The translations under genes were made by a program, and so were the position numbers. Shown one piece after another: positions 26,901 through 35,466 of a stretch of 64,000 bases of DNA. Numbering within the stretch: position 1 is the stretch's first letter; each line of letters starts with the position of its first letter. The DNA is from Tsukamurella pulmonis (GTDB lineage: Bacteria > Actinomycetota > Actinomycetes > Mycobacteriales > Mycobacteriaceae), in the NCBI RefSeq assembly GCF_900103175.1, contig NZ_FNLF01000002.1:62001-126000 (forward strand), in the 5' to 3' direction. A model generated the notes under the pieces. The model saw nothing but the letters and a program-made list of their open reading frames with translations. It had not been told where the DNA came from and did no database searches.

Positions 26901-27059
26901 ATGGTGGAGTCAGAATGCCGTACCTGTCACGTCTGTGGCACCAGGCACTACAACGCGTGTCCTTGGCTGTGGGGCGGTGACCCCGAGCGGCCGGTCCCCG
27001 CGATGGATGGGCGCCCTGACGAGGACACCAGCATCCTGCCGAACCTGGCAGTCCAGTAG
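26901..27059 (+). CDS. 52-aa zinc-ribbon-like protein
   Basis: A short gene with a strong AAGGAGG ribosome site immediately upstream. It starts MVESECRTCHVCG and continues to ACPW, so five Cys and two His residues fall within the first 20 residues, a zinc-ribbon layout. No function assigned. Confidence 0.6.
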   Translation: MVESECRTCHVCGTRHYNACPWLWGGDPERPVPAMDGRPDEDTSILPNLAVQ

Positions 27060-27103
27060 ACGTCTGGAAATCGAACCCGTTCAAGAATGAGAAGAGGCAC
27101 CTG

Positions 27104-27415
27104 ATGCACGTAGACGTCATCGATCGCGAGCGCGGGCTGTTCCGCTGCGAGCACGGCGAATTCACGGAGTTCCCGGACGCACCAGCGCCCGGCCCTCTGC
27201 CACCGGTCGCGAGTTTCTCCAGGTGGTCCCCGCCTGGCAATCGTCTCCAGTACGACGGGATCGAGTACGTCGTCGTCGACCACGAAGGGCGCTCGTGGAC
27301 TTACGAGCTGGAGCCGGCGATCTCCCGCGTGCCTGCCGAGACGATTCCTGCGTTCTACGAGCAGGCGGAGATGTTCGACGTCGGGCTACTGCTCCCTGAC
27401 GGCCCTATCCGCTGA
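27104..27415 (+). CDS. Unknown 103-aa protein
   Basis: Start ATG 27104. A compact soluble protein, probably mainly beta, with a CEHG motif near residue 15 and an IEYVVVDHEGRSWTYEL strand pair. Not recognised. Confidence 0.55.
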   Translation: MHVDVIDRERGLFRCEHGEFTEFPDAPAPGPLPPVASFSRWSPPGNRLQYDGIEYVVVDHEGRSWTYELEPAISRVPAETIPAFYEQAEMFDVGLLLPDGPIR

Positions 27416-27431
27416 TCGAAAGGAAGACCGT

Positions 27432-27971
27432 ATGAACCGCGCCAAGTGGCTCGCCGTTGGTCTCGCAGTCGTGGTGGTGCTCGGCGTGATTCCACTGACC
27501 GTCCTCTGGGTCGCTCCCACGTACGGGACGAACGTGAGCGCCGTCGTGCTCATTGCGGATCTGCTGGTCTGGTTCGCCGTCTACGCATGGGTCGAGTGGG
27601 AAAACGTCAAGAGCGTCTCCACTCCCCGAGCGCACCCCGCGATCGCCTCGGCGGCGGAAGAGCCCGAGGACGACCTCGAGTTCAACATCGTCGACAGCAT
27701 CTTCCGTCTCAACGCGAGCGCGCGCGGCGTCGAGACGGCGATCGCGCGACTGCGCATCGACGGAGAACTCGAACAAGAGCGGAACCCTCGCCGGCGCGCT
27801 GAACTGATCGACCAGGCCGAATTCCTTGCAGCAACGGCCGCCATCGACGACGGGGTAGCGCGCTCCCAGACGCCCTGGCAGAACATGGATCCCATCTTTG
27901 CAGCCGCCGCACACGCCGCCGCGACGACCAGAGCGCGCTACACCGAGCCCACGAGGAGAGAGTCACCATGA
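27432..27971 (+). CDS. Membrane protein, two N-terminal spans and cytoplasmic helical tail
   Basis: A 179-aa protein. Spans lie near residues 7-29 and 36-56, followed by an acidic linker and an Ala/Arg-rich helical tail. AAGGAAGACC precedes the start, and the stop overlaps the next start. Function unknown. Confidence 0.6.
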   Translation: MNRAKWLAVGLAVVVVLGVIPLTVLWVAPTYGTNVSAVVLIADLLVWFAVYAWVEWENVKSVSTPRAHPAIASAAEEPEDDLEFNIVDSIFRLNASARGVETAIARLRIDGELEQERNPRRRAELIDQAEFLAATAAIDDGVARSQTPWQNMDPIFAAAAHAAATTRARYTEPTRRESP

Positions 27972-28207
27972 CGGAAGCTGGTCGACTCGACGAGACACCG
28001 GCCACCCTGCGCGATGATCGGCCTCGGTGGCAGGTCTGGACCGAGACGATCTTCCGCGTCGCGTTGGTCATCGTGGGCGTGCCGGCGGTGTGGATCCTCC
28101 GCTCGATGGGGATCGTCGACATGGCCGCCTGGCACGCAGTTGTGGCTTCCGTCGTGCTCGTGGTAGTCGCAGTTCTTGGTCCACACGTCGTACCAGCCTC
28201 GATCTAG
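27968..28207 (+). CDS. Small two-span membrane protein
   Basis: A 79-aa protein coupled by an ATGA overlap to 27432-27971. Two hydrophobic segments near 28-45 and 54-74. Probably a partner of the preceding membrane protein. Confidence 0.6.
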   Translation: MTEAGRLDETPATLRDDRPRWQVWTETIFRVALVIVGVPAVWILRSMGIVDMAAWHAVVASVVLVVVAVLGPHVVPASI

Positions 28208-28226
28208 AGCCACCAAGGAGCAGAGC

Positions 28227-28460
28227 ATGGAGCGAAAGCTAAACAGCACCACTGGCATCGCACTTGGCGTCAAACCACCGAGGCCCCTGCACCTCTCGCT
28301 GAACGCGTTTGGCGCGCGACGAGCTGGCGTCAACCTTGCCGAGGTGCACGCACTGAAGCACCGGCGGGTCACGCACCCACTGTTGGTCTTCACCGCAGAC
28401 GATCTGCGGCGAGTAGCGGATCTGCACCGCCTAGTCCAGCAGCCAATGGAGAGGGGATGA
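28227..28460 (+). CDS. Unknown 77-aa basic protein
   Basis: ATG 28227 follows AAGGAG at 28215. A soluble, Arg/Leu-rich protein whose stop overlaps the next start (ATGA). Not recognised. Confidence 0.5.
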   Translation: MERKLNSTTGIALGVKPPRPLHLSLNAFGARRAGVNLAEVHALKHRRVTHPLLVFTADDLRRVADLHRLVQQPMERG

Positions 28461-28870
28461 AGATGGAGCCAGTTGCGCCCACCGAAGTTCACATCGTGAC
28501 GTCGGGCAACTACAGCGAGTACGGAATACGCCGAGTCTTCCTCGACAAGGTCGAGGCGGCCGCATACGTCACAGCGCTCGCTGCTAGCGCGGACGTTTGG
28601 TACGAACCGAGGGTCGAGACCTGGCCCGTAGGTGATGTCGATCGTGAGATGGAAGAAACGCCTACCGCGTACTCGTGGACACCTCAAGACGGATTCACAG
28701 AAGAGTTCGCCTGGGACGTCATTAACCGAGTGCCGGCCGGAGCGCGTGCACACGTCGTCGAACGAAGCGCGAGCCGCGTCGTCGTCGGCGGATACTCGGA
28801 GCACACGGTCCGAAAGACCATCTACGACGAGGTAGGGCAGGTCAAGGCCGAAGCCGCCGGCATCACATAG
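28457..28870 (+). CDS. Unknown 137-aa protein with a repeated segment
   Basis: The N-terminal segment SGNYSEYGIRRVFLDKVEA and the C-terminal segment GGYSEHTVRKTIYDEVGQ resemble each other (G-x-YSE-x-x-x-R-x-x-[FI]-x-D-x-V), suggesting an internal duplication. Function unknown. Confidence 0.55.
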   Translation: MKMEPVAPTEVHIVTSGNYSEYGIRRVFLDKVEAAAYVTALAASADVWYEPRVETWPVGDVDREMEETPTAYSWTPQDGFTEEFAWDVINRVPAGARAHVVERSASRVVVGGYSEHTVRKTIYDEVGQVKAEAAGIT

Positions 28871-28888
28871 GAACCGAAGGAGACCACG

Positions 28889-29173
28889 ATGAGCGTTCGG
28901 AAGACAGCGCACCTGGCGGAGGTTGCGCCCCGCGGCCGGGACGGATTTCCTCTCGCGCCCGGTGCCGCGTGCTACCTGCTCGACCCGCCGCACGCTGGCG
29001 TCAAGGTGGTAACGATCGGCAAGATCGACCCGGTCGGCACCTGGGGGAAGTCGATGCCCATGCAGATGTGGTCCGCCGCCGACGGCGCATCTGTTCCGGG
29101 TGCAGGAATCGGGCACCCCACAGCGACTCACGCCGATCTGCTCGCGCAGCTCGGCTACGAGGTCGCGCGCTGA
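28889..29173 (+). CDS. Unknown 94-aa protein
   Basis: Start ATG 28889 after GAAGGAGACC. A soluble Gly/Pro-rich protein with no recognisable motif. Confidence 0.5.
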   Translation: MSVRKTAHLAEVAPRGRDGFPLAPGAACYLLDPPHAGVKVVTIGKIDPVGTWGKSMPMQMWSAADGASVPGAGIGHPTATHADLLAQLGYEVAR

Positions 29174-29230
29174 TGTGGCGTCCGGAATCCACCAACGAGA
29201 CCTGTCACACCCGCAGGAGAGAGTGCAGTC

Positions 29231-29548
29231 ATGAATCTATCTGAGGTGTTCACCGCGGTCGCGGCACTCGCTGTTGTGGTCGTGTGCGTGTGGGTCTATC
29301 GGGCTCCGTCCATCACGCGCGACCTCTCGGGGTGGATCTCCGTGCCGATCGCCGTGGCCGGCGTGGCGAGCTTCTTCGCGCTGCGGACGAGCGAATCGTG
29401 GGGTGTGTGGCTCGGCAGCGTGGTCCTGGTGACGATCGCGATTGGGGCGCTCGGGGCGGTGATCGTGTTGGTCTTCACGCGACCCGCGCAGGAGAAGCGC
29501 TCCGACCCGGGCAAGTCCATCGGTCCCGACATCGAGCGCATCCCGTAA
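29231..29548 (+). CDS. Small three-span membrane protein
   Basis: A 105-aa protein with hydrophobic segments near 5-22, 35-52 and 58-83 and a short charged C-terminal tail. Ribosome site GGAGAGAG. Not recognised. Confidence 0.55.
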   Translation: MNLSEVFTAVAALAVVVVCVWVYRAPSITRDLSGWISVPIAVAGVASFFALRTSESWGVWLGSVVLVTIAIGALGAVIVLVFTRPAQEKRSDPGKSIGPDIERIP

Positions 29549-29578
29549 TCCGAAACCAAGCGAAGGCCTGGATCCCCC

Positions 29579-30133
29579 ATGAACGCACCGCAACTGGTCG
29601 GCCACACGTCCGACGGAACGGCCGTATGGCACACCGGAACTGCCTCCCCCTCCGATACGCCCAAGGGGCTCTATACGCTGACCGCAAGGGACGCCCTCTA
29701 CCGGGGCATCAAGGCCGAGCAGTTGACGCAGGCGATCACTTTCGGAATCGACGTGCCACCGGGAGAGCCGTTCTTCGCGTCACAGCTTCCGGACAAGCCG
29801 TGGGAGTACGCGGCAAGCGACGGGGCACCGGCTGTGCTCCTGGTCCTCGACCGGGCGGTCGCGGAGCGGAGCTTCTTCCTTCCCGACGAAGACGGTGCTG
29901 CGGCTATCGCGCCGGACAAGTCCGTCTACCCCTACGAGTACACCGATGCTGACGGCAGCGTGGTCCATACCCGCTTCAATCGGGAGGCCCTTCGGGGCGC
30001 GACGAGCGCGGACGCAGAAAGCTACTACGGGTACTGGATCTCACCGCAGTACCTTCCTGAAGCGCTGTTGGCGGTCGTCATCGGAGGCCCGCGGGATCAG
30101 GTATCCACCGTGCTCGACTCTATCGCCCGCTAG
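29579..30133 (+). CDS. Paralogue family A, copy 1 (unknown enzyme-like fold)
   Basis: A 184-aa protein homologous to 33495-34178. Conserved blocks in both are a WHT segment, LYRG (VYRG in the second), FFAS (FFGS), DKPWEY (DKAWEY), HTRF, and a C-terminal YGY-x-x-x-x-P-EALL-x-V-IG. The order YRG then FF-x-S is reminiscent of ADP-ribosyltransferase folds, which is speculation. Soluble, no signal peptide. Confidence 0.6.
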   Translation: MNAPQLVGHTSDGTAVWHTGTASPSDTPKGLYTLTARDALYRGIKAEQLTQAITFGIDVPPGEPFFASQLPDKPWEYAASDGAPAVLLVLDRAVAERSFFLPDEDGAAAIAPDKSVYPYEYTDADGSVVHTRFNREALRGATSADAESYYGYWISPQYLPEALLAVVIGGPRDQVSTVLDSIAR

Positions 30134-30170
30134 CACTGCCAATAGGCCATTCTCAGAGAGGATTACGACT

Positions 30171-30509
30171 ATGACCACGAACGAGCCTCGGACGCTCGCC
30201 GAGCTACTTGCGGCGGTACCTGACGAGGAGGACCGCCAGCATCGCGCGGACGACCTGAGCGAGCGTGTGCAGCTCGTGCGAGCCGAGGGCTGGGGGCCCT
30301 TCAGACACACGTGGTCGAGCGGCGAGGTTGTCGGCGTCGCCCTGGTTCTCGAGGACGGTGCGCTTGTCGACGAGGTCTCGGGCAGCGAGACCGCCGCGCT
30401 CGACACCTGGGCGGCGAGCCTCTGGGGTGTCAACGGCGGTGCTGTCGACGCCGAGACCGGACACCTGCGCACTCGCGGATGGTTCGACACGGTCCGCGCC
30501 ATCGTGTGA
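30171..30509 (+). CDS. Unknown 112-aa protein
   Basis: Start ATG 30171 behind AGAGAGGA. A soluble acidic protein with alternating strands and helices. Not recognised. Confidence 0.5.
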   Translation: MTTNEPRTLAELLAAVPDEEDRQHRADDLSERVQLVRAEGWGPFRHTWSSGEVVGVALVLEDGALVDEVSGSETAALDTWAASLWGVNGGAVDAETGHLRTRGWFDTVRAIV

Positions 30510-30548
30510 GTAGTCGCACAGATCTACCAGGAAGAGAAGGAAGTAGTC

Positions 30549-30899
30549 ATGGCACGAAGCAACGATTCAGTGATCAACCGCACCGCTGTGGATCTGGTGA
30601 ATCTCGACGCAAACGGGCAGTACGCGCCGGGCGTCGAGAGGTACCTCACGGAGGGCGCGATCGCCGACTTGCGTGAGCGCACGAACGGGCCGCGGTCGTC
30701 GCGGCGTCTGCGGATGTTCGTTGACGGCGAGGAGGTCTCGCCCGGCAAGTTGTCGACGGTGCCACAGGTGGGTGACATCGTCTGGAACCTCAGCCTCATC
30801 GAGGGGCGAACTCCGCTCGGCCGGGTGGTGGCGATTGAGGACACCGACACCGAGCGGATCGTGCGCCTGGTGCGCGTGGGCGAGGTCGGCGATGAGTGA
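30549..30899 (+). CDS. Unknown 116-aa protein
   Basis: ATG 30549 behind AAGAGAAGGAAG. The beta-rich C-terminal half (VGDIVWNLSLIEGRTPLG) suggests a small barrel. Its stop overlaps the next gene. Not recognised. Confidence 0.5.
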   Translation: MARSNDSVINRTAVDLVNLDANGQYAPGVERYLTEGAIADLRERTNGPRSSRRLRMFVDGEEVSPGKLSTVPQVGDIVWNLSLIEGRTPLGRVVAIEDTDTERIVRLVRVGEVGDE

Positions 30900-31173
30900 G
30901 CGTGACGGGGTCGCGGCGGCCAGCGTGCCGCCGCAGCGGCCGTACACGTTCTACTGGACTGGTGGCCCCCGGGAGGTCGTGCTCGGGGCGACGTGGTCCG
31001 AGGCGATGTACAAGACCGGGTGGAGCGGCGGCGATCCGTGGGATCACCGTGACGAGGGCGAGACGTGGCGCCGGCAGGAACCCGATGGGACGTGGGGCGA
31101 GTTGATCGCTGCGCCACTGATCCGGCCACAGCGAAAGCCTGGGCTGCTGGCTCGGCTTTTCGGCCGAACATAG
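30892..31173 (+). CDS. Unknown 93-aa Trp-rich protein
   Basis: ATG 30892 overlaps the preceding gene's end. Rich in Trp and Gly (YTFYWTGGPREVVLG), with a basic hydrophobic C-terminal tail (GLLARLFGRT) that might contact the membrane. Function unknown. Confidence 0.5.
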   Translation: MSERDGVAAASVPPQRPYTFYWTGGPREVVLGATWSEAMYKTGWSGGDPWDHRDEGETWRRQEPDGTWGELIAAPLIRPQRKPGLLARLFGRT

Positions 31174-31216
31174 GAACATGTCAGCCCCATCGGCGACGAT
31201 GGGTGGACGGGACGCC

Positions 31217-31253
31217 GTGTAGTGGCGGTGTCCACGAGGACGAGGACAAGCGC
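31217..31253 (+). promoter_or_regulatory. Shared promoter/leader module, copy 3
   Basis: GTGTAGTGGC at 31217-31226, then 27 bp ending in AGGACAAGCGC before ATG 31254. ACATGTCAGCCC lies 29 bp upstream of the box, as in copy 4. Confidence 0.75.
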
Positions 31254-31544
31254 ATGACGATCAAGAGGAAGATCCCCTTCAGCGCGGCGGCGCGGGTGTA
31301 TCCGCGTGGTGCTGCGTACGCGGCGTTGACGTGCCTGGGGATGACGGTGTTCATCTACTGCGTGGCGGTGGCCGGCATGAAGCAGGACGCTCAGAACGGT
31401 CCGGAGTTCTGGCGGCTGTTCGGCTCGTATGGGACCTGGCTGACCCTGTTCGGCGCGGCGTTCGCTTTCGGTGTGGGGCTGATGTGGACCGGGTTGAAGC
31501 TCGCGATCCCTGCTCGTGCGTCGTCCGCGGGCGAGGGGCGGTAG
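31254..31544 (+). CDS. YPRGA-type small membrane protein, copy 1
   Basis: A 96-aa protein with two spans near 20-42 and 59-82. It is a paralogue of 46225-46569: both share YPRGA, a first span ending in AGM or SGM, then a GPEFWRxFGxYxxW loop. Both are tied to a shared leader module. Family not recognised; probably part of an envelope assembly. Confidence 0.7.
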   Translation: MTIKRKIPFSAAARVYPRGAAYAALTCLGMTVFIYCVAVAGMKQDAQNGPEFWRLFGSYGTWLTLFGAAFAFGVGLMWTGLKLAIPARASSAGEGR

Positions 31545-31547
31545 ACC

Positions 31548-32111
31548 ATGAGCAGTCGGAGCAAGTCGACGATCACCACCGACGAGCTGCGCGGTCGGCT
31601 GAGCTGCGAGCGGCGTCTGTTCGCCCATGACACTCCGATGCAGTGCGAGTTTCACGTGTGGGTGCGCTCGGCGATTCGCCGGCTGGAGGAGCCGCATACT
31701 CCTGCTGAGGCTCGGCAGGTCTTCGAGGAGTGGCTGGTCCACCGCGCACCGTTCGTGCGTCCGCTCAAGGAGCGGCTGCTGCCGTGGCGCTGGGGCAAGA
31801 ACCTGGCGCCGCTTCCGTCCGGCCTGCGGCTCGTCGATACCGGTGGCCTCTATGAGGAGGACCTCGATGCCGTGGAACGCCGCTTGGCACTCAGTGTGGT
31901 GGACTCCCTTCAGGTGGCTGTTGCACCCGGGATCGAGATCGCGCGCGAGGCAGCGCAGGCCGCGATCGACGGCGACAGCCGGTCGGGCTCGACGGTCAGC
32001 AAGCGGGATCGCGTGCTCGCGATGACCGATGAGGAGCGTGCTCGCGCAGGCGTCTTCATCTTCGACCCAAGCCGGTACCGCGCCGGGCGCGACGCTGACG
32101 ACGAGATCTGA
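31548..32111 (+). CDS. Unknown 187-aa protein
   Basis: Starts 4 bp after the membrane gene stop. A soluble, mostly helical protein with CEFHVWVRSAIRRLEEP near residue 34 and an acidic C-terminus. Transcribed with its membrane-protein neighbours. Confidence 0.6.
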   Translation: MSSRSKSTITTDELRGRLSCERRLFAHDTPMQCEFHVWVRSAIRRLEEPHTPAEARQVFEEWLVHRAPFVRPLKERLLPWRWGKNLAPLPSGLRLVDTGGLYEEDLDAVERRLALSVVDSLQVAVAPGIEIAREAAQAAIDGDSRSGSTVSKRDRVLAMTDEERARAGVFIFDPSRYRAGRDADDEI

Positions 32112-32118
32112 AGGGGTC

Positions 32119-32424
32119 ATGATGGAACCTGGCGTGTGGATTCTCTGGATCGGGCTCTTGTTCGTGATGTGTATGGCGATGGCGACGGCGCTGCAGCGGC
32201 CGACGCTGGCAACGGTCGCGGGCGTGTTCGCGGCGTTGACGCTGATCGTGTACGCGGTGTTCGCGGCGACAGCAGGGGAGTACATCGGGACGGTGCTGAC
32301 CGTCGCGGCCGCGGGCGGCATGGTCTGGGTGGCGATTCTGATCAACTATCCGTTGTACCGGTGGTTTTTCCGCCGACTGCACCCGAAGGGCCGGGCAGCG
32401 GCTCGATCGGCAAGCAACGACTAA
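32119..32424 (+). CDS. Small three-span membrane protein
   Basis: A 101-aa protein starting at ATG 32119. Spans near 5-24, 30-50 and 56-77, followed by a basic tail (RRLHPKGRAAAR) predicted cytoplasmic. Not recognised. Confidence 0.6.
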   Translation: MMEPGVWILWIGLLFVMCMAMATALQRPTLATVAGVFAALTLIVYAVFAATAGEYIGTVLTVAAAGGMVWVAILINYPLYRWFFRRLHPKGRAAARSASND

Positions 32425-32460
32425 CTGACCGACGACCAGCGGAAACAGGAGGCATCGTTC

Positions 32461-32634
32461 ATGGCGAACGAGTCGTGGGAGGGCTACTCGATGGAGGACC
32501 TCGCGGGCGAGATCCGCGGGCGGCTCGACGACATCATCTACTACCTCGGGAAGGATGATCGCCGCGGCGCGGAGATGAAGGCCGAGTGGCTGGCGTCGGC
32601 CGCGCAGGAAGTCCTCGACCGAGTCCGACCTTGA
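32461..32634 (+). CDS. 57-aa acidic protein
   Basis: A short gene with ACAGGAGG before ATG 32461. The translation is mainly one amphipathic helix pair (MEDLAGEIRGRLDDIIYYLG). Function unknown. Confidence 0.5.
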   Translation: MANESWEGYSMEDLAGEIRGRLDDIIYYLGKDDRRGAEMKAEWLASAAQEVLDRVRP

Positions 32635-32664
32635 CCACCTCTTTCCGTCAGTGAGGATCGACGT

Positions 32665-33498
32665 ATGGCTGTGATTGGACCCGCGCACTTCCTTCTCCAC
32701 GACGATGTCGTCGGCGCCTTCGGGCGGGAGCTCATCGAGCGGGAGGTCGTCGGTCGCTACACGGCGGCCGGGGAGTGCCCGATCTGCCAGGTGCCGTTGG
32801 CGCCGAGCGTCCGGGATGGTGCGCGGACGCTGACGGTCGCGACGACGGTGCCGGCGGAGACCGGAAGCCCCTTCGCGGGCGTCGTCGCGCTGTACGCCGC
32901 GCATCTCGAGTGCGCGCCCAACCGTGGCTTTCTCAGCTTCGGAGCGAGTTTGATCGCGCCTTCGACCTACCAGTACTTCGGCGTTGCGATGCCCGTGGCT
33001 GACGCACCGAACGCTCTGGTGATCGTGGTCAATCCGTCGGTCGACCAGGTGCACCTGACGCGCATGAGCGTCAACGACGAGTGGAAGGTGCTGGGCAGCA
33101 TCCATGGCCTCGGCGATCCCAGCGAGGGATGGTTCAAGATGACCGGCGGTACGGTCCTGCCCGACATGCCGAAGATGGTGGGCACCTTCGACATCACGAC
33201 GGGCCACGTGAGACTCAACGGCGGGTACACCCTGGATGTGGAGGCCACCGAATGGCCCGCAGATCTGCAGATCGCCACGGTGCTCGTCTCGGAGCGGCTA
33301 GCGATCCCCAGCGGTGCATCGCGTCAGGGGTTGCTGGCCGCGCTGGAGGACTTCATGAAGTACGGGCACGCTGGCCAGCTCGAGATCGTAGGCCGTGCGC
33401 CCGCAGCGCCGGTAGGAACACCGGCTCCCGATCCGGGTGTGCGGGCGGATGCCGCGCCGCGGCGTCGGTGGTGGCGCCGTGGTGGTGAGCGGCGATGA
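32665..33498 (+). CDS. Unknown 277-aa protein
   Basis: A soluble protein. CPIC near residues 38-41, with a further Cys/His region, may bind a metal. The middle is mostly beta strand. The C-terminal 30 residues are Pro/Ala-rich and end in a basic Arg/Trp cluster. Its stop overlaps the next start. Not recognised. Confidence 0.55.
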   Translation: MAVIGPAHFLLHDDVVGAFGRELIEREVVGRYTAAGECPICQVPLAPSVRDGARTLTVATTVPAETGSPFAGVVALYAAHLECAPNRGFLSFGASLIAPSTYQYFGVAMPVADAPNALVIVVNPSVDQVHLTRMSVNDEWKVLGSIHGLGDPSEGWFKMTGGTVLPDMPKMVGTFDITTGHVRLNGGYTLDVEATEWPADLQIATVLVSERLAIPSGASRQGLLAALEDFMKYGHAGQLEIVGRAPAAPVGTPAPDPGVRADAAPRRRWWRRGGERR

Positions 33499-34178
33499 GA
33501 CGGGAGAAGACGCCGCACCTGGCGGCCTGGCCCGCGCGCCCCAGTGCCACGTTCACCAGCACCCTGATCTGCGAGCCGCAGCTCTTGGACGCGGAGCGCC
33601 TCGAGGAGCACGGCTTCCGGACGAGCCGTGACGCGCATCGTGTCGCGGTCTACGGCGGTGTGGAGATCTGGCACACCGAGCTGGTGTCCGCGCGCGAGTG
33701 CCCGTACTGGCCTCCCGGGCGCGACGGTGCGCGACTGGTCTACCGCGGCTTCGACTTCGACAAGCTCGCGGTGGCGCTGTCGGCGGGACTGGACTATCGC
33801 GGCTCAGGTGCGTTCTTCGGGTCGACCTTCGAGGACAAGGCGTGGGAGTACCCGCCCTCGCGGGAGGTCGCCGCGGTGTTGATCTTCGACGGACACCGCC
33901 TCGAACCGAGTTGGGCGATCGCCGGTCCCGGCGTCGATCCGACGGGCTACGCGTGCACCTACGTCGACGAGGGCCGCGAGATCCACACCCGCTTTCCCCG
34001 CGGCCGAGGCACCCGCACCTTCGCTGACGAGGCGTCGTACGGCTACTTCGCTCCGGGGAATCCTCGGGAGGCGTTGCTGGGCGTGCTGATCGGCAGCGCC
34101 GAGACGGACTGCCGCCGGCTTCTTCCGGATCTGCCGGGCTTGGTCTTCGATCCGGTCCCGGACCGGCCCGTTCCCTGA
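33495..34178 (+). CDS. Paralogue family A, copy 2
   Basis: A 227-aa paralogue of 29579-30133 with an N-terminal extension of about 45 residues (CEPQLLDAERLEEHGFRTS). Conserved blocks are IWHT, VYRGFDF, FFGSTFEDKAWEY, HTRFPR and YGYFAPGNPREALL. It is coupled by an ATGA overlap to 32665-33498. Confidence 0.6.
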   Translation: MRREKTPHLAAWPARPSATFTSTLICEPQLLDAERLEEHGFRTSRDAHRVAVYGGVEIWHTELVSARECPYWPPGRDGARLVYRGFDFDKLAVALSAGLDYRGSGAFFGSTFEDKAWEYPPSREVAAVLIFDGHRLEPSWAIAGPGVDPTGYACTYVDEGREIHTRFPRGRGTRTFADEASYGYFAPGNPREALLGVLIGSAETDCRRLLPDLPGLVFDPVPDRPVP

Positions 34179-34185
34179 CCTCGGC

Positions 34186-35190
34186 ATGATCGGCGACGGC
34201 AGCTCCGAGCAGACTGGGCCGCGCGATCGCGCGACGTGGTCCCTGTGGGTGGACTGGTGTACCGCCGTCGGCGGCGTCCCGGTGCCGGCTGAACCTGAGC
34301 AGCTCGCCCAGTTCATCGCGGCCAACCCTGCCGCCGTCGGCACGCAGCGCCGCCGGGTCGCGGTGATCAACGCGGCGCACCGTCGGGCCGGTCACCGGCC
34401 GCCGGGCCTGGCCGAGGTGGTGCGTGAGCACATCGACGCTTCGAGGGCCGCGCGGCGCCGCCAACTCACGGCGATCGCGGCCGACGTCGTCGAGCATCTC
34501 CCCACGGAGGGCTGGCCTGTGGAGCTGTTCGCACTGCGTGACTCGCTACTGCTGGTGCTCGCGACGAGCGGCATCCGGTCGGCCGCGTTGGCACGGCTGC
34601 GAGTCGGTGACGTGTTCGTCGACGACCACGCTGACCAGCTCCACATCGCGGCCGACGGCGCGGGGGACTTCGCAACCGATCCGGCTCTGGTGGACCTCGG
34701 CATCTCCCCGATGGCGGTGCTCGAGCAATGGCTGCCGCTGCGCGCGCTGCAGCACCACGTGCCCAGTCCGAGCGTGACCGCCTCCGCGCTGCGTGGTGAC
34801 CCAACGCCCAGGGTGCCGGCGGCACCCGACGATGCGCCGCTGTTCGTGCCGCTCGACGGGTGGGGCGTGCCGCCGCTCGACACGAGCGTGCACCTGAGCG
34901 GGCCGATCGTCGCATCGGTGTTGCGCGCTCATCTGACGGGCGGCGCGCCGCCTCATCGTCGCGTCGCGCAGCGGCCCGCGCCGAGTTCGTCGCCAGCCCC
35001 GGACGTGGTGGAGGAGCCTTCGCCGGCGCCCCTCGATCCGGAGAGTTGGGAGCGGGGCCTCGCCGCGCGGCGCGCCGCGAAGTCGGCGCTCGCTGACGTC
35101 GACGATGTCCTCGACGCAGTCGAAGCTGAGGCGAGTCGTCGTCTCGAGGATCTGCTGCGGATCCTCGAGGAGGAGAACGCACGAGGTTGA
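34186..35190 (+). CDS. Degenerate tyrosine-recombinase-like protein
   Basis: A 334-aa protein. Its first 180 residues parallel the integrase at 25 kb: a core-binding domain, then RDSLLLVLATSGIRSAALAR carrying the first catalytic Arg position and a following RVGDVFVDD strand. The HxxR box and nucleophile Tyr are not found. A Pro-rich linker and a C-terminal coiled coil replace them. It probably binds DNA without recombining it. Confidence 0.6.
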   Translation: MIGDGSSEQTGPRDRATWSLWVDWCTAVGGVPVPAEPEQLAQFIAANPAAVGTQRRRVAVINAAHRRAGHRPPGLAEVVREHIDASRAARRRQLTAIAADVVEHLPTEGWPVELFALRDSLLLVLATSGIRSAALARLRVGDVFVDDHADQLHIAADGAGDFATDPALVDLGISPMAVLEQWLPLRALQHHVPSPSVTASALRGDPTPRVPAAPDDAPLFVPLDGWGVPPLDTSVHLSGPIVASVLRAHLTGGAPPHRRVAQRPAPSSSPAPDVVEEPSPAPLDPESWERGLAARRAAKSALADVDDVLDAVEAEASRRLEDLLRILEEENARG

Positions 35191-35225
35191 GGGAACCGAG
35201 CCGGTGGCTGGTGCGTCTAATCGGT

Positions 35226-35399
35226 ATGGAGGATGAACTGCTCACGCGAGCACTCGATGCCCTGCTCGCCGCTGAGGCTGGCCGTTTCGATCCGGTACCG
35301 GACAGTCCCGAGTTGGATGCACGTATCGTCGCGGCGCTGCGGAATGCACCTCGCCCGGAGCGTGAGGGGACGATGGTGGTGAACATGCACCGCGCATAA
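35226..35399 (+). CDS. 57-aa protein ending in a parS-like site
   Basis: The ATG at 35226 is preferred over a TTG at 35187. A soluble acidic helical peptide. The final codons N-M-H-R-A-stop are encoded by a decayed parS-like palindrome, as at the parB end. Confidence 0.45.
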   Translation: MEDELLTRALDALLAAEAGRFDPVPDSPELDARIVAALRNAPRPEREGTMVVNMHRA

Positions 35400-35400
35400 C
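35382..35400. promoter_or_regulatory. Degenerate parS-like palindrome 8
   Basis: AACATGCACCGCGCATAAC differs from the consensus at four positions and overlaps a stop codon. Confidence 0.4.
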
Positions 35401-35407
35401 CGAAGAC

Positions 35408-35448
35408 TGTTGCTTATAACCCGCTCTTAGTGTAGGTTATAGGCAACA
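35408..35448 (+). promoter_or_regulatory. Promoter within a 14-bp-arm palindrome
   Basis: TTGCTT (35410-35415), 17-bp spacer, TAGGTT (35433-35438). The arms TGTTGCTTATAACC and GGTTATAGGCAACA (13 of 14 pairing) enclose the promoter, so a dimeric repressor could cover it. Confidence 0.75.
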
Positions 35449-35466
35449 GATAAGGAGGTGTGCACC

